Shown here piece by piece: positions 51,350-59,378 of a stretch of DNA of 64,000 nt. Positions within the stretch are counted from its first letter, which is position 1; each line of letters opens with the position of its first letter. A program made the translations under genes and the position numbers. The notes under the pieces are model-generated. The model was not told where the DNA came from. It did no database searches and was given only the letters and a program-made list of their open reading frames with translations. Where the stretch lies: the NCBI GenBank assembly GCA_002841865.1, contig PHBD01000018.1:1-64000 (forward strand), written 5' to 3'. Source of the DNA: Deltaproteobacteria bacterium HGW-Deltaproteobacteria-19 (GTDB lineage Bacteria; Desulfobacterota; Syntrophia; Syntrophales; PHBD01).

Positions 51350-52273
51350 TCAATAATTCACGTTGGCAATGCCCTTCAGGCCCAGGATCTGGCGGGCCTC
51401 ATCCGGCGTTGCCGGCTCGACGCCGATTTCCTTGGCGACCCGGACCATCTTGGCCACCTGCTCGGCGTTGCTCTTCGCCATCCGGCCCTTTTCCAGGAAG
51501 AGGTTGTCCTCCATGCCCACCCGGCAGTTGCCGCCGAGGAGGAGTGACTGGGTGCAGATGGGAATCTGGGCCCGGCCGGCCACGCACACGGAGAACTCGA
51601 AATCGCCGATGTTCCGTTTCGCGTGCTCCACGAGGAACATCAGGTTCTCGGGGCTCGCCGAGAGGCCGCCCAGGATGCCCAGGACGAACTGGATGTAGAC
51701 GGGCTTCTTGATGTAGCCGGCCTGGATCAGGAAGGCCACGTTGTTCACCATGCCCGCATCGTAGATCTCGAACTCGGGTTTCGTGTTGTTTTCGTTGAAA
51801 ACGCCGCAGTATTCCCGCAGGGTCTTGAACGTATTGGTGAAGATGAAGTCTTCCGTCATGCCCAGCATCATCTTTTCCCATTCATGTTTCCATTCCTTGT
51901 AGCGGGTCAGCAAGGGGAAAAGCCCCCAGTTCATGGACCCGGCGTTGCAGGAACCCAGTTCGGGCTTGTATGCCGTAACCGGGGCGACCCGCTGTTCCAG
52001 GGTCATGCCGGCGCCGCCGCCGGTGGTGATGCAGATGACGGCATTGCAGCGGCTCTTGATGCTTGTGATGATTTCCTTCATCAGGTTGATGTCCGGAGAG
52101 GGCATCCCGTTCTCGGGATTACGGGCGTGGACGTGGACAACGGCCGCTCCCGCCTCGTAGGCCCGGACGGCCTCGTCGGCGATCTGCTTGGGCGTGATGG
52201 GGAGGTAGTCCGACATCGTGGGGGTGTGGATGCTGCCGGTGACAGCGCAGGTGATAACAGCCTTTTCTTTCAT
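51350..52273 (-). CDS. BKACE-family beta-keto acid cleavage enzyme (DUF849), second copy
   Basis: The ATG at 52273 after AGGAAGG gives 307 residues. The N-terminal KAVITCAVTGSIHTPTMSDYLPITPKQIA and VVHVHARNPENG (His pair near residue 45-47) match the Zn-dependent Kce/BKACE family. GGGAGMTLEQRVAP, TNTFKTLREY and GGNCRVGMEDNLFLEKG near residue 255 complete the barrel. It shares the same order of motifs as the 23753 gene but is clearly divergent in sequence, so a different beta-keto acid is likely. It stands alone in the accessory region with repeats on both sides, suggesting it moved there. Confidence 0.9.
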   Translation of the reverse strand: MKEKAVITCAVTGSIHTPTMSDYLPITPKQIADEAVRAYEAGAAVVHVHARNPENGMPSPDINLMKEIITSIKSRCNAVICITTGGGAGMTLEQRVAPVTAYKPELGSCNAGSMNWGLFPLLTRYKEWKHEWEKMMLGMTEDFIFTNTFKTLREYCGVFNENNTKPEFEIYDAGMVNNVAFLIQAGYIKKPVYIQFVLGILGGLSASPENLMFLVEHAKRNIGDFEFSVCVAGRAQIPICTQSLLLGGNCRVGMEDNLFLEKGRMAKSNAEQVAKMVRVAKEIGVEPATPDEARQILGLKGIANVNY

Positions 52274-52616
52274 GAGGACCTTCCTTTCTCTCTTCATTTA
52301 TCCCTTCAGGAAATTCGGCTTTGCCCATTGGGGATTGGGATAGGTATAAAATCCTTTACCCATTTTCGCGCCCGGTTCCTTATGAAGGATCGTTTGTTCT
52401 GCAAAATTGATGTCAGTAATGCTTTTGTTGTTGTGATTGCACAGAAGGTACCAAGGATTATCAAATAGAATCATTATTTATAACAGCATGTTATTCATCG
52501 ATCGAGGATCAATGAAAATATCCTGACTGTCGTTATGCGGTCAGACGTCCTCATGTGGACGGCCCTTTTGACAGTTCAATGGAGCATCGCTTCCTTGAGC
52601 AGTTGACCTGCCCCTC

Positions 52617-52634
52617 AAAAGCCGGTCCGGTTTT
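52617..52634. repeat. palindromic repeat, copy 3
   Basis: AAAAGCCGGTCCGGTTTT, an inverted repeat; TGACCTGCCCCTC just upstream is the reverse complement of the dispersed-repeat end, so the two elements abut here in opposite orientation. Confidence 0.55.
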
Positions 52635-52728
52635 CGAACAGAAGGTCAGTCTTGATGGACCTGTGTTCGTACACGGATCCGATGATGTCTCCGGCGATGT
52701 CTCCGAGCATGGCGGTCCTCTTTGGGAA

Positions 52729-52779
52729 GCATAACGGAATTCCGACTCCGGGTATGGCACAAGATCCGGAGGCAGGTCA
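52729..52779 (+). repeat. degenerate dispersed repeat
   Basis: Keeps the spacing and the end GGCAGGTCA with CTCCGGGTATGGCAC in the middle, but shows more changes than the three clear copies. Confidence 0.4.
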
Positions 52780-52860
52780 GGCGATCAAGGCCTTCCTGGA
52801 AATGAGGAAACCCGCATTTTAAGGGAGATGAGGGAACCGAGCATAAACAGGAGGTGCAGA

Positions 52861-53100
52861 ATGGATGTGTTCGATGCCGTCAAGGGACGAAGGAGTTGTC
52901 GAAGGTTTCTGTCGGAATCCATCGGAGAAGTGAAAATCCGGCAGATCATGGAAGCGGCTGTCTGGGCGCCTTCGCCGGCCAACAACCAGCCGTGGGAATT
53001 TGTTGTGATCACCAACTCTTCGACCGTGCTGTCGTCGCGAAGATCCTGGGGATCGGGTCATCCGGGGACCCTCAAAGGCCCTCTTCATCCAGGGGAGTAA
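52861..53100 (+). pseudogene. truncated, frameshifted nitroreductase
   Basis: From the ATG at 52861 (CAGGAGG upstream), MDVFDAVKGRRSCRRFLS, IRQIMEAAVWAPSPANNQPWEFVVITN is the N-terminal FMN-binding part of a nitroreductase. After ~54 residues the match continues in another frame as QLFDRAVVAKILGIGSSG, so a frameshift lies near 53016. The rest of the ~170-residue family domain is absent: the sequence runs into the 3' end of the convergent RlpA gene at 53072. It is a broken remnant, not a functional enzyme. Confidence 0.7.
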
Positions 53101-53530
53101 TCCGCACCGTTGCTACTCCCTGCCTGATAATATCAAGATCACGCGCCGCCGTGCGGGACAAATCAATGATCTCAAAGCTGCGTTTGCGGCAGCGGTCATT
53201 GACCGTTACCACAACCGATTTGTTATTGGCCAGGTTCTGTACCTTAACCCGTGTACCGTGCGGGATGGTCGGATGGGCGGCTGTCATTTTTCGCTGGTCG
53301 AAGATTGCCCCTGAACTGGTCCTCCTGCCATTGTAACGGTTGGCATAATAGGTCGCTTTACCCACCTTTCCTTCCGCTTCCTTCGCATTGGATGAAACTA
53401 TCTGCGTTCCTGCCTGTCCTCCAGGTATTTTCAATTCTTCCGCTTGAACAGGCAAGGCAATAACAAGAAGGGCAAACAGACAGGCGACAATTCGTAACAG
53501 GGATCTATACTTGGGATTTTCAGGTCTCAT
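53072..53530 (-). CDS. RlpA-like septal ring lytic transglycosylase family protein
   Basis: 152 residues with a signal peptide (IVACLFALLVIALPVQAEE) and one double-psi beta-barrel domain: GKATYYANRYNGRRTSSGAIFDQRKMTAAHPTIPHGTRVKVQNL, VVVTVNDRC and FEIIDLSRTAARDLDIIRQG. These are the RlpA signatures, including the Asp in VNDR needed for glycan-strand cleavage. It lacks the SPOR domain of E. coli RlpA, and no lipobox is seen, so it is probably soluble in the periplasm. Its 3' end overlaps the nitroreductase remnant. Confidence 0.88.
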   Translation of the reverse strand: MRPENPKYRSLLRIVACLFALLVIALPVQAEELKIPGGQAGTQIVSSNAKEAEGKVGKATYYANRYNGRRTSSGAIFDQRKMTAAHPTIPHGTRVKVQNLANNKSVVVTVNDRCRKRSFEIIDLSRTAARDLDIIRQGVATVRITPLDEEGL

Positions 53531-53728
53531 AGAATCTCTCTCTCAAGTTTTATTTGAATCGGGAATCGGAGCGAGGAGAAATGCAGCGTGCGAGGCGCTT
53601 CTTAACCCAGACACCTTGGTGAAGTCAAGGAATATGCCCTTTATCGTTTAATTCTAAGCGGATAGATTAAAAACAAATCCAGCATATGTCCTGCCGAACG
53701 TTTTTGTCAGCAGGTTGTCTCCAGAAGT

Positions 53729-53774
53729 CGCAGAAATCTAACCCGGGGTGTGGTAAATGATTCGGGGGCAGGTC
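53729..53774 (+). repeat. dispersed repeat ending GGGGCAGGTCA, copy 3
   Basis: CAGAAATCTAACCCGGGGTG... ...CGGGGGCAGGTCA, ~30 bases before the LytM gene. Confidence 0.6.
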
Positions 53775-53803
53775 ATGATGCCTGTTGCAGGCGGTCGTAA
53801 CGA

Positions 53804-54427
53804 ATGAGAATGAAGAAAAACAATATTACCGGATTGCTATTGATCGTGCTTGTCGCGGCCGTTTCCGTGATCGAGTTCATCCAGGATGCCGATGCGTCGA
53901 GTTTGAATGATCAAGCAGGGAATATTAAGCAATTCACGATAACATCTCCCCCATTCGACGGGGCTTTGAAATATCCATTCACGAAAAGCGGCGCCATGCA
54001 ATGCGGTCATTGGAGATCCGGATCCCAGGATTATCCCTGGTATGGTGCACCGAGGGATGGAAACAGCAGGAGACATGCGGGAATTGATCTGTATCCCGTA
54101 AGTGGAGCAGGCACGCCGATCAAGGCAATACGAGATGGAAAAGTGATTCGGGTTGCCCCTTTTTACAGGAGACGAAACGGGGAGATAACATACGCGGTGC
54201 TCGTCGATCATGGAGAGTTTGTCGCAAATTATGCCGAACTCGTAATGCCGGCTCTTGCAGTCGGTGAAATGGTAAAGCAGAATCAGACAATGGGTGTTGT
54301 GAGCGGCACGAAACAACTTCATTTTGAGCTTTATTTGCCCGGCACTGAGAATTGGTCGCCTTGGCACGGCAGGAAACCGCAAGACCTGATTGACCCGACG
54401 GATATGATGCTCCGGGTTTTCAGATGA
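53804..54427 (+). CDS. exported LytM/M23-like protein
   Basis: 207 residues with a signal peptide (LLLIVLVAAVSVIEFIQDADA) and a C-terminal M23-type fold: RRHAGIDLYPVSGAGTPIKAIRDGKVI near residue 90, AVLVDHGEFVANYAEL near residue 135, VGEMVKQNQTMGVVSG and LHFELYLPG near residue 172. The zinc ligands HxxxD, HG and HFE motifs are all present, so peptidoglycan endopeptidase activity is possible. It precedes the decayed caspase gene by 15 bases. Probable role in cell-wall remodelling. Confidence 0.82.
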   Translation: MRMKKNNITGLLLIVLVAAVSVIEFIQDADASSLNDQAGNIKQFTITSPPFDGALKYPFTKSGAMQCGHWRSGSQDYPWYGAPRDGNSRRHAGIDLYPVSGAGTPIKAIRDGKVIRVAPFYRRRNGEITYAVLVDHGEFVANYAELVMPALAVGEMVKQNQTMGVVSGTKQLHFELYLPGTENWSPWHGRKPQDLIDPTDMMLRVFR

Positions 54428-54442
54428 ACAGGCGACAGGTGC

Positions 54443-54717
54443 TTGCCTTTGAACTTGCCTGGTTTCGCATCGGCCGCCCCTGAACGGCGCATTGCCCTGG
54501 TGATCGGAAACGGGAGCTGTGAAACGGGACCTCTTCGGAACCCGGCCAACGACGCCACGGGGCCCGGACAGACGGCCGGGGACAGGGAAGGGCGGAACAG
54601 CCCCTGCACGACCGCGCTGCCGAAAAAGGATCCAGGCCCGGCATGCCAATCGAGAAGGTCTTCAAACAGGTGCGATTCGAGCTTTTTATTGATTGCCGGC
54701 CGGCCACGATTTCCTGA
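54443..54717 (+). pseudogene. decayed caspase-family (peptidase C14) gene
   Basis: A fragment APERRIALVIGNGSCETGPLRNPANDAT is the unmistakable start of a bacterial caspase-like domain. About 120 bases later, in another frame, PGMPIEKVFKQVRFEL is the typical end of the same domain, closed by a stop at 54717. The ~150 residues between, including the catalytic His and Cys, are gone. A large internal deletion plus frameshift explains this. It lies in the same accessory stretch as the intact CHAT caspase-fold gene, ~5.7 kb away. Confidence 0.75.
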
Positions 54718-54788
54718 CGGGATTTGTTAATCAGTCGTTGCAACATTAAATCACCCGAAGTATGTGAAGCAGGGAGTTCGTGAACAGT

Positions 54789-55106
54789 ATGAAACCGAAT
54801 ATATTTGTTTTTGCGATGATTATGATTCTTTTCTCGATGCCGTTATCTGCGGGTGAAATATATACTTATACCGATGAGCACGGAAACACGATCCTGTCAG
54901 ACACCCCTCCTCCTCGAAGTTCCAGGATCAAGATCAAGCACACAGAACCAAACGAACAACTGACAAGCGAAGATCGGCAGGCATTGGAGAAGGAGCGCTC
55001 CTCCAGGCAGAAGGCCTGGGAAGATGAAAAGGCAAGAAGAGACAAAGAACCTGCAGGGATAGTGGAAGCCGATGAAAAGGCCAGGACGGAAACAAAAAAG
55101 AAGTGA
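54789..55106 (+). CDS. exported DUF4124 protein
   Basis: 105 residues from the ATG at 54789; a GTG at 54780 is possible. A signal peptide (IFVFAMIMILFSMPLSAGE) is followed by the DUF4124 motif IYTYTDEHGNTILSDTPPP and a highly charged helical tail (DRQALEKERSSRQKAWEDEKARRDKE). DUF4124 is a small periplasmic domain of unknown function, usually with a charged coiled extension as here. No operon partner is evident. Confidence 0.8.
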   Translation: MKPNIFVFAMIMILFSMPLSAGEIYTYTDEHGNTILSDTPPPRSSRIKIKHTEPNEQLTSEDRQALEKERSSRQKAWEDEKARRDKEPAGIVEADEKARTETKKK

Positions 55107-55126
55107 CCTTCATCCAAAGCCGGGCT

Positions 55127-55150
55127 GCTTTTGGGGGGGCAGGTCAATTG
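55127..55150 (+). repeat. dispersed repeat end, copy 4
   Basis: Only the terminal part GGGCTGCTTTTGGGGGGGCAGGTCA is recognisable, in the gap between DUF4124 and the TPM genes. Confidence 0.4.
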
Positions 55151-55185
55151 AATAAACATACAAGAGTGCTCCATATAATCAACCC

Positions 55186-55824
55186 GTGAAGAAACAAGAT
55201 CTTACAAATCTGGACGGCCGCGTGGCGGCAGCGGAAAAGCGGACGGGCGCTCAGATCGTCCTTGCGGTCATCGAACGGAGTGACTCCTATCCCGAGCTGC
55301 CATGGAAGGCATTCGCCCTGGGAGCGGCCGTCGCCGGCTTATCGGTGTTCGTGAAAGCAATGCTGTGGCCCGGATGGAATTCCGGCTCCGAGGTCATGCT
55401 GTCCGCGGCATCGGTGCTTGCCGCGGGCGTGACCTGCGCCCTGTTGTGTGTTTGCGCACCCGGATTCGCCCGACTCTTTCTCGACGCCAATCGTGCCTCC
55501 GCGGAGGTGTGCCAATATGCCTCGGCCCTCTTCCTCTCCCGTGAAATGTTTGCCACTCGCGGGCGGACAGGCATCCTGCTGCTCGTCAGCCTGTTCGAGC
55601 GTCATGTGGTCATCCTTCCCGACACGGGGCTGCGTCAACGTTTGAGCCAGGATGCCCTGCAGACGATCATTGCGCGAATGACCACGGCCCTCAAAAAGGG
55701 CGAGATTTCCCGCGCCCTGGAAGACGGACTGGATTCCCTGGAAGAGGTTCTTGCCGGCACGGCGACGGAAGCGTCCGGGGAAAACGAACTTCCCGACGAG
55801 ATCATCGAAGAGAAAGGCGAATGA
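55186..55824 (+). CDS. TPM-domain membrane protein (first of pair)
   Basis: 212 residues from a GTG at 55186. VAAAEKRTGAQIVLAVIERSDSYPE at the N-terminus and RGRTGILLLVSLFERHVVILPDTGLRQRL near residue 125 are typical of the TPM_phosphatase (DUF477) superfamily with two membrane helices (AFALGAAVAGLSVFVKAM; LSAASVLAAGVTCALLCV) between. The C-terminus has ALKKGEISRALEDGLDSLEEVLAG. The stop overlaps the start of the next TPM gene by four bases. TPM domains are linked to membrane repair and acid phosphatase activity in plant and bacterial members; no definite role here. Confidence 0.8.
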   Translation: MKKQDLTNLDGRVAAAEKRTGAQIVLAVIERSDSYPELPWKAFALGAAVAGLSVFVKAMLWPGWNSGSEVMLSAASVLAAGVTCALLCVCAPGFARLFLDANRASAEVCQYASALFLSREMFATRGRTGILLLVSLFERHVVILPDTGLRQRLSQDALQTIIARMTTALKKGEISRALEDGLDSLEEVLAGTATEASGENELPDEIIEEKGE

Positions 55825-56768
55825 GAAAAGTTCTGCGATTCGTCATCATTGCGGCAACACTGTGGATGGCTGTAACTGCCGCCGGCGCAGATGTACCGTT
55901 CCTTGCCGGCCGAATCACCGACAATGCGGAAATCCTCTCCCCGGACATGCGCAAGTCATTGACCGAACTCCTGAAAAGCCACGAGGACCGGACAAGCAAC
56001 CAAATCGCCGTTCTTACCGTGCCCACAATCGGGGGGGAGAGCATCGAGGATTACGCCGTCGAGGTCTTCGCGGCATGGAAGCTCGGACAGAAAGGGAAGG
56101 ACAACGGCGTTCTGATCATTGTCGTACCGAATGAGCGGCGCATGCGGATCGAAGTGGGATACGGTCTCGAAGGCACACTTACGGATGGCACGGCCGGCCG
56201 GATCATCCGCAACGCCATGGCCCCCCGATTCAAGGCCGGGGATTATGACGGCGGCGTGGAGGCGGGTGTGAGAAACGTCATCGGTGTGCTGGAGGGAGGC
56301 AAAGCACCCGATGACGAGGCGATTGCAAATGGCAAGAAACCCGAGTCCTCCGGTCTGCACCTGGAAGGACCGGATCTCTCCATTACCGAGCGGATCCTTT
56401 TCGGCGCGTTCATCTTCGGTATCATCGGCCTGTTCACGGTAATCGGAGTCCTGGCGCCCGGGGTAGGCTGGTTCCTCTACTTCTTCCTGATCCCGTTCTG
56501 GGCGACGTTCCCGATCGTTGTCGTCGGCACCACAGGTGCGCTCTACCTGCTGATAACCTATGTGGTCGCGTTTCCCATTGCCAAGCTGCTGCTCGCGAAG
56601 ACAGCCTTGGGCAAAAGGATGTTAAAGGGATTCAACACCAAGGGGGGGGCTTCCATCGGCGGGTTGACGTTCTCATCGGGGAGTTCCGGATCGAGTTTTT
56701 CCAGCAGCTCCAGCTTTTCAGGGGGCGGAGGTTCCTCCGGCGGCGGTGGCGCTTCCGGAAGTTGGTGA
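55821..56768 (+). CDS. YgcG-type TPM-domain exported protein
   Basis: 315 residues with a signal peptide (VIIAATLWMAVTAAGA). The TPM domain (residues ~28-155) shows VPFLAGRITDNAEILSPDMRKSLTELL, NQIAVLTVPTIGGESIEDYAVEVFAAWKLG, GVLIIVVPNERRMRIEVGYGLEG and RFKAGDYDGGV. Then two membrane helices (~residues 195-255) and a C-terminal Gly/Ser-rich tail (SSGSSGSSFSSSSSF) ending GGGGASGSW. This is the classical YgcG architecture. It faces the periplasm and is co-translated with the preceding TPM protein. Confidence 0.9.
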   Translation: MRKVLRFVIIAATLWMAVTAAGADVPFLAGRITDNAEILSPDMRKSLTELLKSHEDRTSNQIAVLTVPTIGGESIEDYAVEVFAAWKLGQKGKDNGVLIIVVPNERRMRIEVGYGLEGTLTDGTAGRIIRNAMAPRFKAGDYDGGVEAGVRNVIGVLEGGKAPDDEAIANGKKPESSGLHLEGPDLSITERILFGAFIFGIIGLFTVIGVLAPGVGWFLYFFLIPFWATFPIVVVGTTGALYLLITYVVAFPIAKLLLAKTALGKRMLKGFNTKGGASIGGLTFSSGSSGSSFSSSSSFSGGGGSSGGGGASGSW

Positions 56769-56802
56769 GCTCCATTTTGGTTCTAAGGGAACAATTGCAG
56801 AC

Positions 56803-57498
56803 ATGAAGAGTCGCAGCATTTCATTCATGCATTGGAGTACTCTTGCCCGCCGCCACCCATCCGCATTCCTTCTGGCCGCACAACTGGTAAGTCTGGTGCT
56901 CTATGCGGCACTGGAAGGTGTCCCGGGCGGGCGGATTCTGCTCAGTGCTTTCGGAATGCTGGTACTCGTTCTGGTGGTCTGGGTTGTCATCCGCAGCCCG
57001 GCTATCTCATGGATCGCATGGATCCTTGCAGCGCCGGCAGTTGCATTGTCACTGCTGTCATGGCTGTCCGGCAACCCAACCCTGTTGTTATGGTCAGCGC
57101 TGCCGGAGGCGGCCCTGTATTTCTACGGAGCGGGTGGGCTGATCACCTATATGATGCGAGACGACCGGGTAACCATCGACGAGTTGTTTGCCGCCGGCGC
57201 CACCTTTACCCTGATCGCGTGGGGATTTGCTTTTCTGTACCTGGTCTGCCAGGCGTGGTGCCCGGGGTCGTTTGCAGGTGGCGCTCATCCGGAGGTGTCC
57301 TGGACTTTCCTCGAACTGCTGTTCTTCAGCTTCACCAACCTCTCGGCGACGGGCCTCAGTGATATCCTGCCGGCGACTGCGACTGTGCGGGTGCTGGTGA
57401 TGCTTGAACAGTTCTGTGGCGTCGCCTACATCGCTGTAGTGGTCTCCCGGTTGATCGGACTGACGATCGCTCGCCAGAAGGGCAACGGGACACCCTGA
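56803..57498 (+). CDS. ion-channel-like membrane protein
   Basis: 231 residues from the ATG at 56803. About six hydrophobic segments are visible. The last ~80 residues resemble a two-TM potassium channel pore: WTFLELLFFSFTNLSATGLSDILPAT followed by ARVLVMLEQF-type inner helix (VRVLVMLEQFCGVAYIAVVVSRLIG). The filter reads ATGLSD where K+ channels have TVGYGD, so selectivity may differ or be lost. It follows the TPM pair by 34 bases in the same direction and may belong to their operon. Confidence 0.75.
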   Translation: MKSRSISFMHWSTLARRHPSAFLLAAQLVSLVLYAALEGVPGGRILLSAFGMLVLVLVVWVVIRSPAISWIAWILAAPAVALSLLSWLSGNPTLLLWSALPEAALYFYGAGGLITYMMRDDRVTIDELFAAGATFTLIAWGFAFLYLVCQAWCPGSFAGGAHPEVSWTFLELLFFSFTNLSATGLSDILPATATVRVLVMLEQFCGVAYIAVVVSRLIGLTIARQKGNGTP

Positions 57499-57532
57499 CA
57501 GCGATGTTTGAACGATGTCTTGTCTCGAGCCA

Positions 57533-58279
57533 TCAGTTCAGGCTTGGTTTATACAGCTTGACCGGTTTCGGTTGCTGCTTTTTGCGCAGGTGCATGTTGA
57601 GCATCTCCACGGCGACGGAAAACGCCATGGCAAAGTAGATGTATCCCTTCGGGACATGGACGTCGAAACCTTCGACGATCAACGTTACTCCGACAAGGAT
57701 AAGAAACGACAAAGCCAGCATCTTGATGGTCGGGTGGGCGTCCACGAAATTGTTGATCGGCTTCGCGGCAAACAGCATTACCCCGACAGCAACGATGATG
57801 GCGATGGCCATGATGGAGACATGCTGAGCCAGACCGACCGCGGTGATGACGGAATCCAGGGAGAAGACAACGTCCAGGACGGCAATCTGAGTCAGAACGG
57901 CAGCCATACTTGCCTTCCCGTGTTTAGGAGCGGTTTCCTGAACTCCTTCCAGACTGTTATGAATTTCATGGGTTGCCTTTGCCATCAGGAAAAGACCGCC
58001 GCCGATCAGGATAATATCGCGTCCCGAAATATCGATGCCGAATACGGAAAACCAGGGTTCCGTCAAACCGACGACCCAGACGATAGAAAACAGAAGGGCC
58101 AGACGCGTCAACATCGCCAGTAAAAGTCCGACATTTCTGGCCAGATCGCGTTTTGCCGCAGGCAGGCGCCCCACAAGGATGGAAATAAAAATGATATTGT
58201 CGATGCCCAGGACAATCTCCAGGGCGGCTAACGTGCCAAGGGCAATCCACCCCTCGACTCCGATCATCCACGCGAACAT
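57533..58279 (-). CDS. TerC-family membrane protein
   Basis: 248 residues, seven or eight membrane helices. TerC motifs are AALEIVLGIDNIIFISILVGRLP near residue 20 and VLTQIAVLDVVFSLDSVITAVGLAQH near residue 140, each with the Asp residues proposed to bind metal. Members of this YoaE/YgjT/Alx group are linked to manganese efflux and metallation of exported proteins. The C-terminal tail is short and basic (KKQQPKPVKLYKP). It is convergent with the channel-like gene and transcribed alone. No riboswitch was recognised upstream. Confidence 0.9.
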   Translation of the reverse strand: MFAWMIGVEGWIALGTLAALEIVLGIDNIIFISILVGRLPAAKRDLARNVGLLLAMLTRLALLFSIVWVVGLTEPWFSVFGIDISGRDIILIGGGLFLMAKATHEIHNSLEGVQETAPKHGKASMAAVLTQIAVLDVVFSLDSVITAVGLAQHVSIMAIAIIVAVGVMLFAAKPINNFVDAHPTIKMLALSFLILVGVTLIVEGFDVHVPKGYIYFAMAFSVAVEMLNMHLRKKQQPKPVKLYKPSLN

Positions 58280-58612
58280 GTCTTGTCTCCTCTGACTATT
58301 TTTTTTTGCGAAGCATATGACGGCATGAACTTTGGAAACAAGAGGATTTTGGCCCTGCCGTCAGCGAAGATCCGGGGATGCCGCATATCGGCGGCTGCTC
58401 CGCTCCGGCTGCACGGCGGTTGGCGATGACATCGTGTCATACTCGCCTTCCGGCACCGACAAAATGATTGCCACTCTGCAACCCGGTTCCAAAGGCAAAT
58501 TCGGGACGCCCAATTCGAAGGAAATCACGCTGAGTCGGTAACGCGGCTTTGGCCAAGCCGAGTTGAGTCCGGCCTGTTGCCGGAAAGCCGGTCCGGTTTT
58601 CCGGTCCGAACA
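58280..58612. other. 333-bp region between TerC and GntR genes
   Basis: No gene recognised. It ends in the palindrome at 58585-58601, followed by TCCGGTCCG, which abuts the 3' end of the GntR gene. Confidence 0.5.
58585..58601. repeat. palindromic repeat, copy 4
   Basis: AAAGCCGGTCCGGTTTT, same core as the copy at 52617; it lies ~12 bases from the GntR stop codon and could also act as its terminator stem. Confidence 0.5.
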
Positions 58613-59287
58613 TCAGGCCGGTTCGGTGTGAGACTCGCCGCTCATAACCTTCATGGCGATCGTTTTTTCATACTTCGCATACTCCCGGATTCTCTGGACG
58701 GCGTCATCCGCCGTGCCCTCTATGGAAATCTGCAGAATCTTCAACAACTCTTTGTAATTATCCACAAGTTCCTTTTTCCTGAAGATCAGCGTCTCGTACT
58801 CGACCCATCGCTTCACCTGCCAGAGCTCCGTGATCGTGTGCTCGAGAAGGGGGTCCTTTGCCACGCGGAGAAGGATCGAGATGGCATCGAACATGGCCTC
58901 GCCGTATCCAAGACCATCTTCCGCCTCCGCGCAGGCCTTGATCTTTTCCATCCCCTCGAGAATCTCTCCGGCATCGTCGGGGGCAATCCTTATGATGACT
59001 TTCCGTATCATCAGGCCATAGAGCTCCGCCAGGATGTCGTAGAGGGATTCGATGTAATCGCTGTTGAGCTGGGTGACGACGGTTCCACGGCGTGCCTCGA
59101 TCGTCACCAGCTTCTTCTTCTCCAGTATTCGGAAGGCCTCGCGAACGGTTCCCTGGCTGACCCCGAGTTCACCGGCGATTTTGGTCTCGATCAAGCGCTC
59201 GCCGGGCAGCAGCTCTTTGCGTATAATCCGGCCGCTGATGACGTCTGCAGCCTTCTGAGATAGATTTTCTGTTTTGATTTTGTACAC
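58613..59287 (-). CDS. GntR-family regulator (FadR-like, FCD domain)
   Basis: 224 residues from a GTG at 59287 with GGGAGG upstream. The N-terminal winged helix (residues ~10-75) shows ISGRIIRKELLPGERLIETKIAGELGVSQGTVREAFRILEKKKLVTIEARRGTVV. The C-terminal FCD domain is helical (YDILAELYGLMIRKVIIRIAPDDAGE, LRVAKDPLLEHTI), with polar residues for metal or organic acid binding. It diverges from the aldehyde oxidoreductase gene across a 259-bp region containing a near-palindrome, so it probably controls that gene in response to a carboxylic acid or CoA ester. Confidence 0.9.
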   Translation of the reverse strand: MYKIKTENLSQKAADVISGRIIRKELLPGERLIETKIAGELGVSQGTVREAFRILEKKKLVTIEARRGTVVTQLNSDYIESLYDILAELYGLMIRKVIIRIAPDDAGEILEGMEKIKACAEAEDGLGYGEAMFDAISILLRVAKDPLLEHTITELWQVKRWVEYETLIFRKKELVDNYKELLKILQISIEGTADDAVQRIREYAKYEKTIAMKVMSGESHTEPA

Positions 59288-59346
59288 TTACGTATTTCCC
59301 TCCCGTTTCGTCAGTTCGTCATGGAGCATTGAAACGGCAATATCCC

Positions 59347-59378
59347 TTGACAGCATTATCGGTTATTGATAATCGATA
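59347..59378 (+). promoter_or_regulatory. promoter and near-palindrome before the aldehyde oxidoreductase gene
   Basis: TTGACA (59347-59352) has candidate -10 boxes GATAAT (59368) or TAATCG (59370). The 15-mer TATTGATAATCGATA at 59364-59378 is a near-palindrome (one mismatched pair) overlapping them and is a good candidate GntR operator. Confidence 0.45.

Larger units (their letters stand above)
52274..52860. other. 587-bp region with repeat remnants
   Basis: No gene recognised. Holds the palindrome at 52617-52634, followed by GAACAGAAGGTCA, and a degenerate dispersed repeat at 52729-52779 ending GAGGCAGGTCA. Looks like a graveyard between BKACE and the nitroreductase remnant. Confidence 0.5.
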
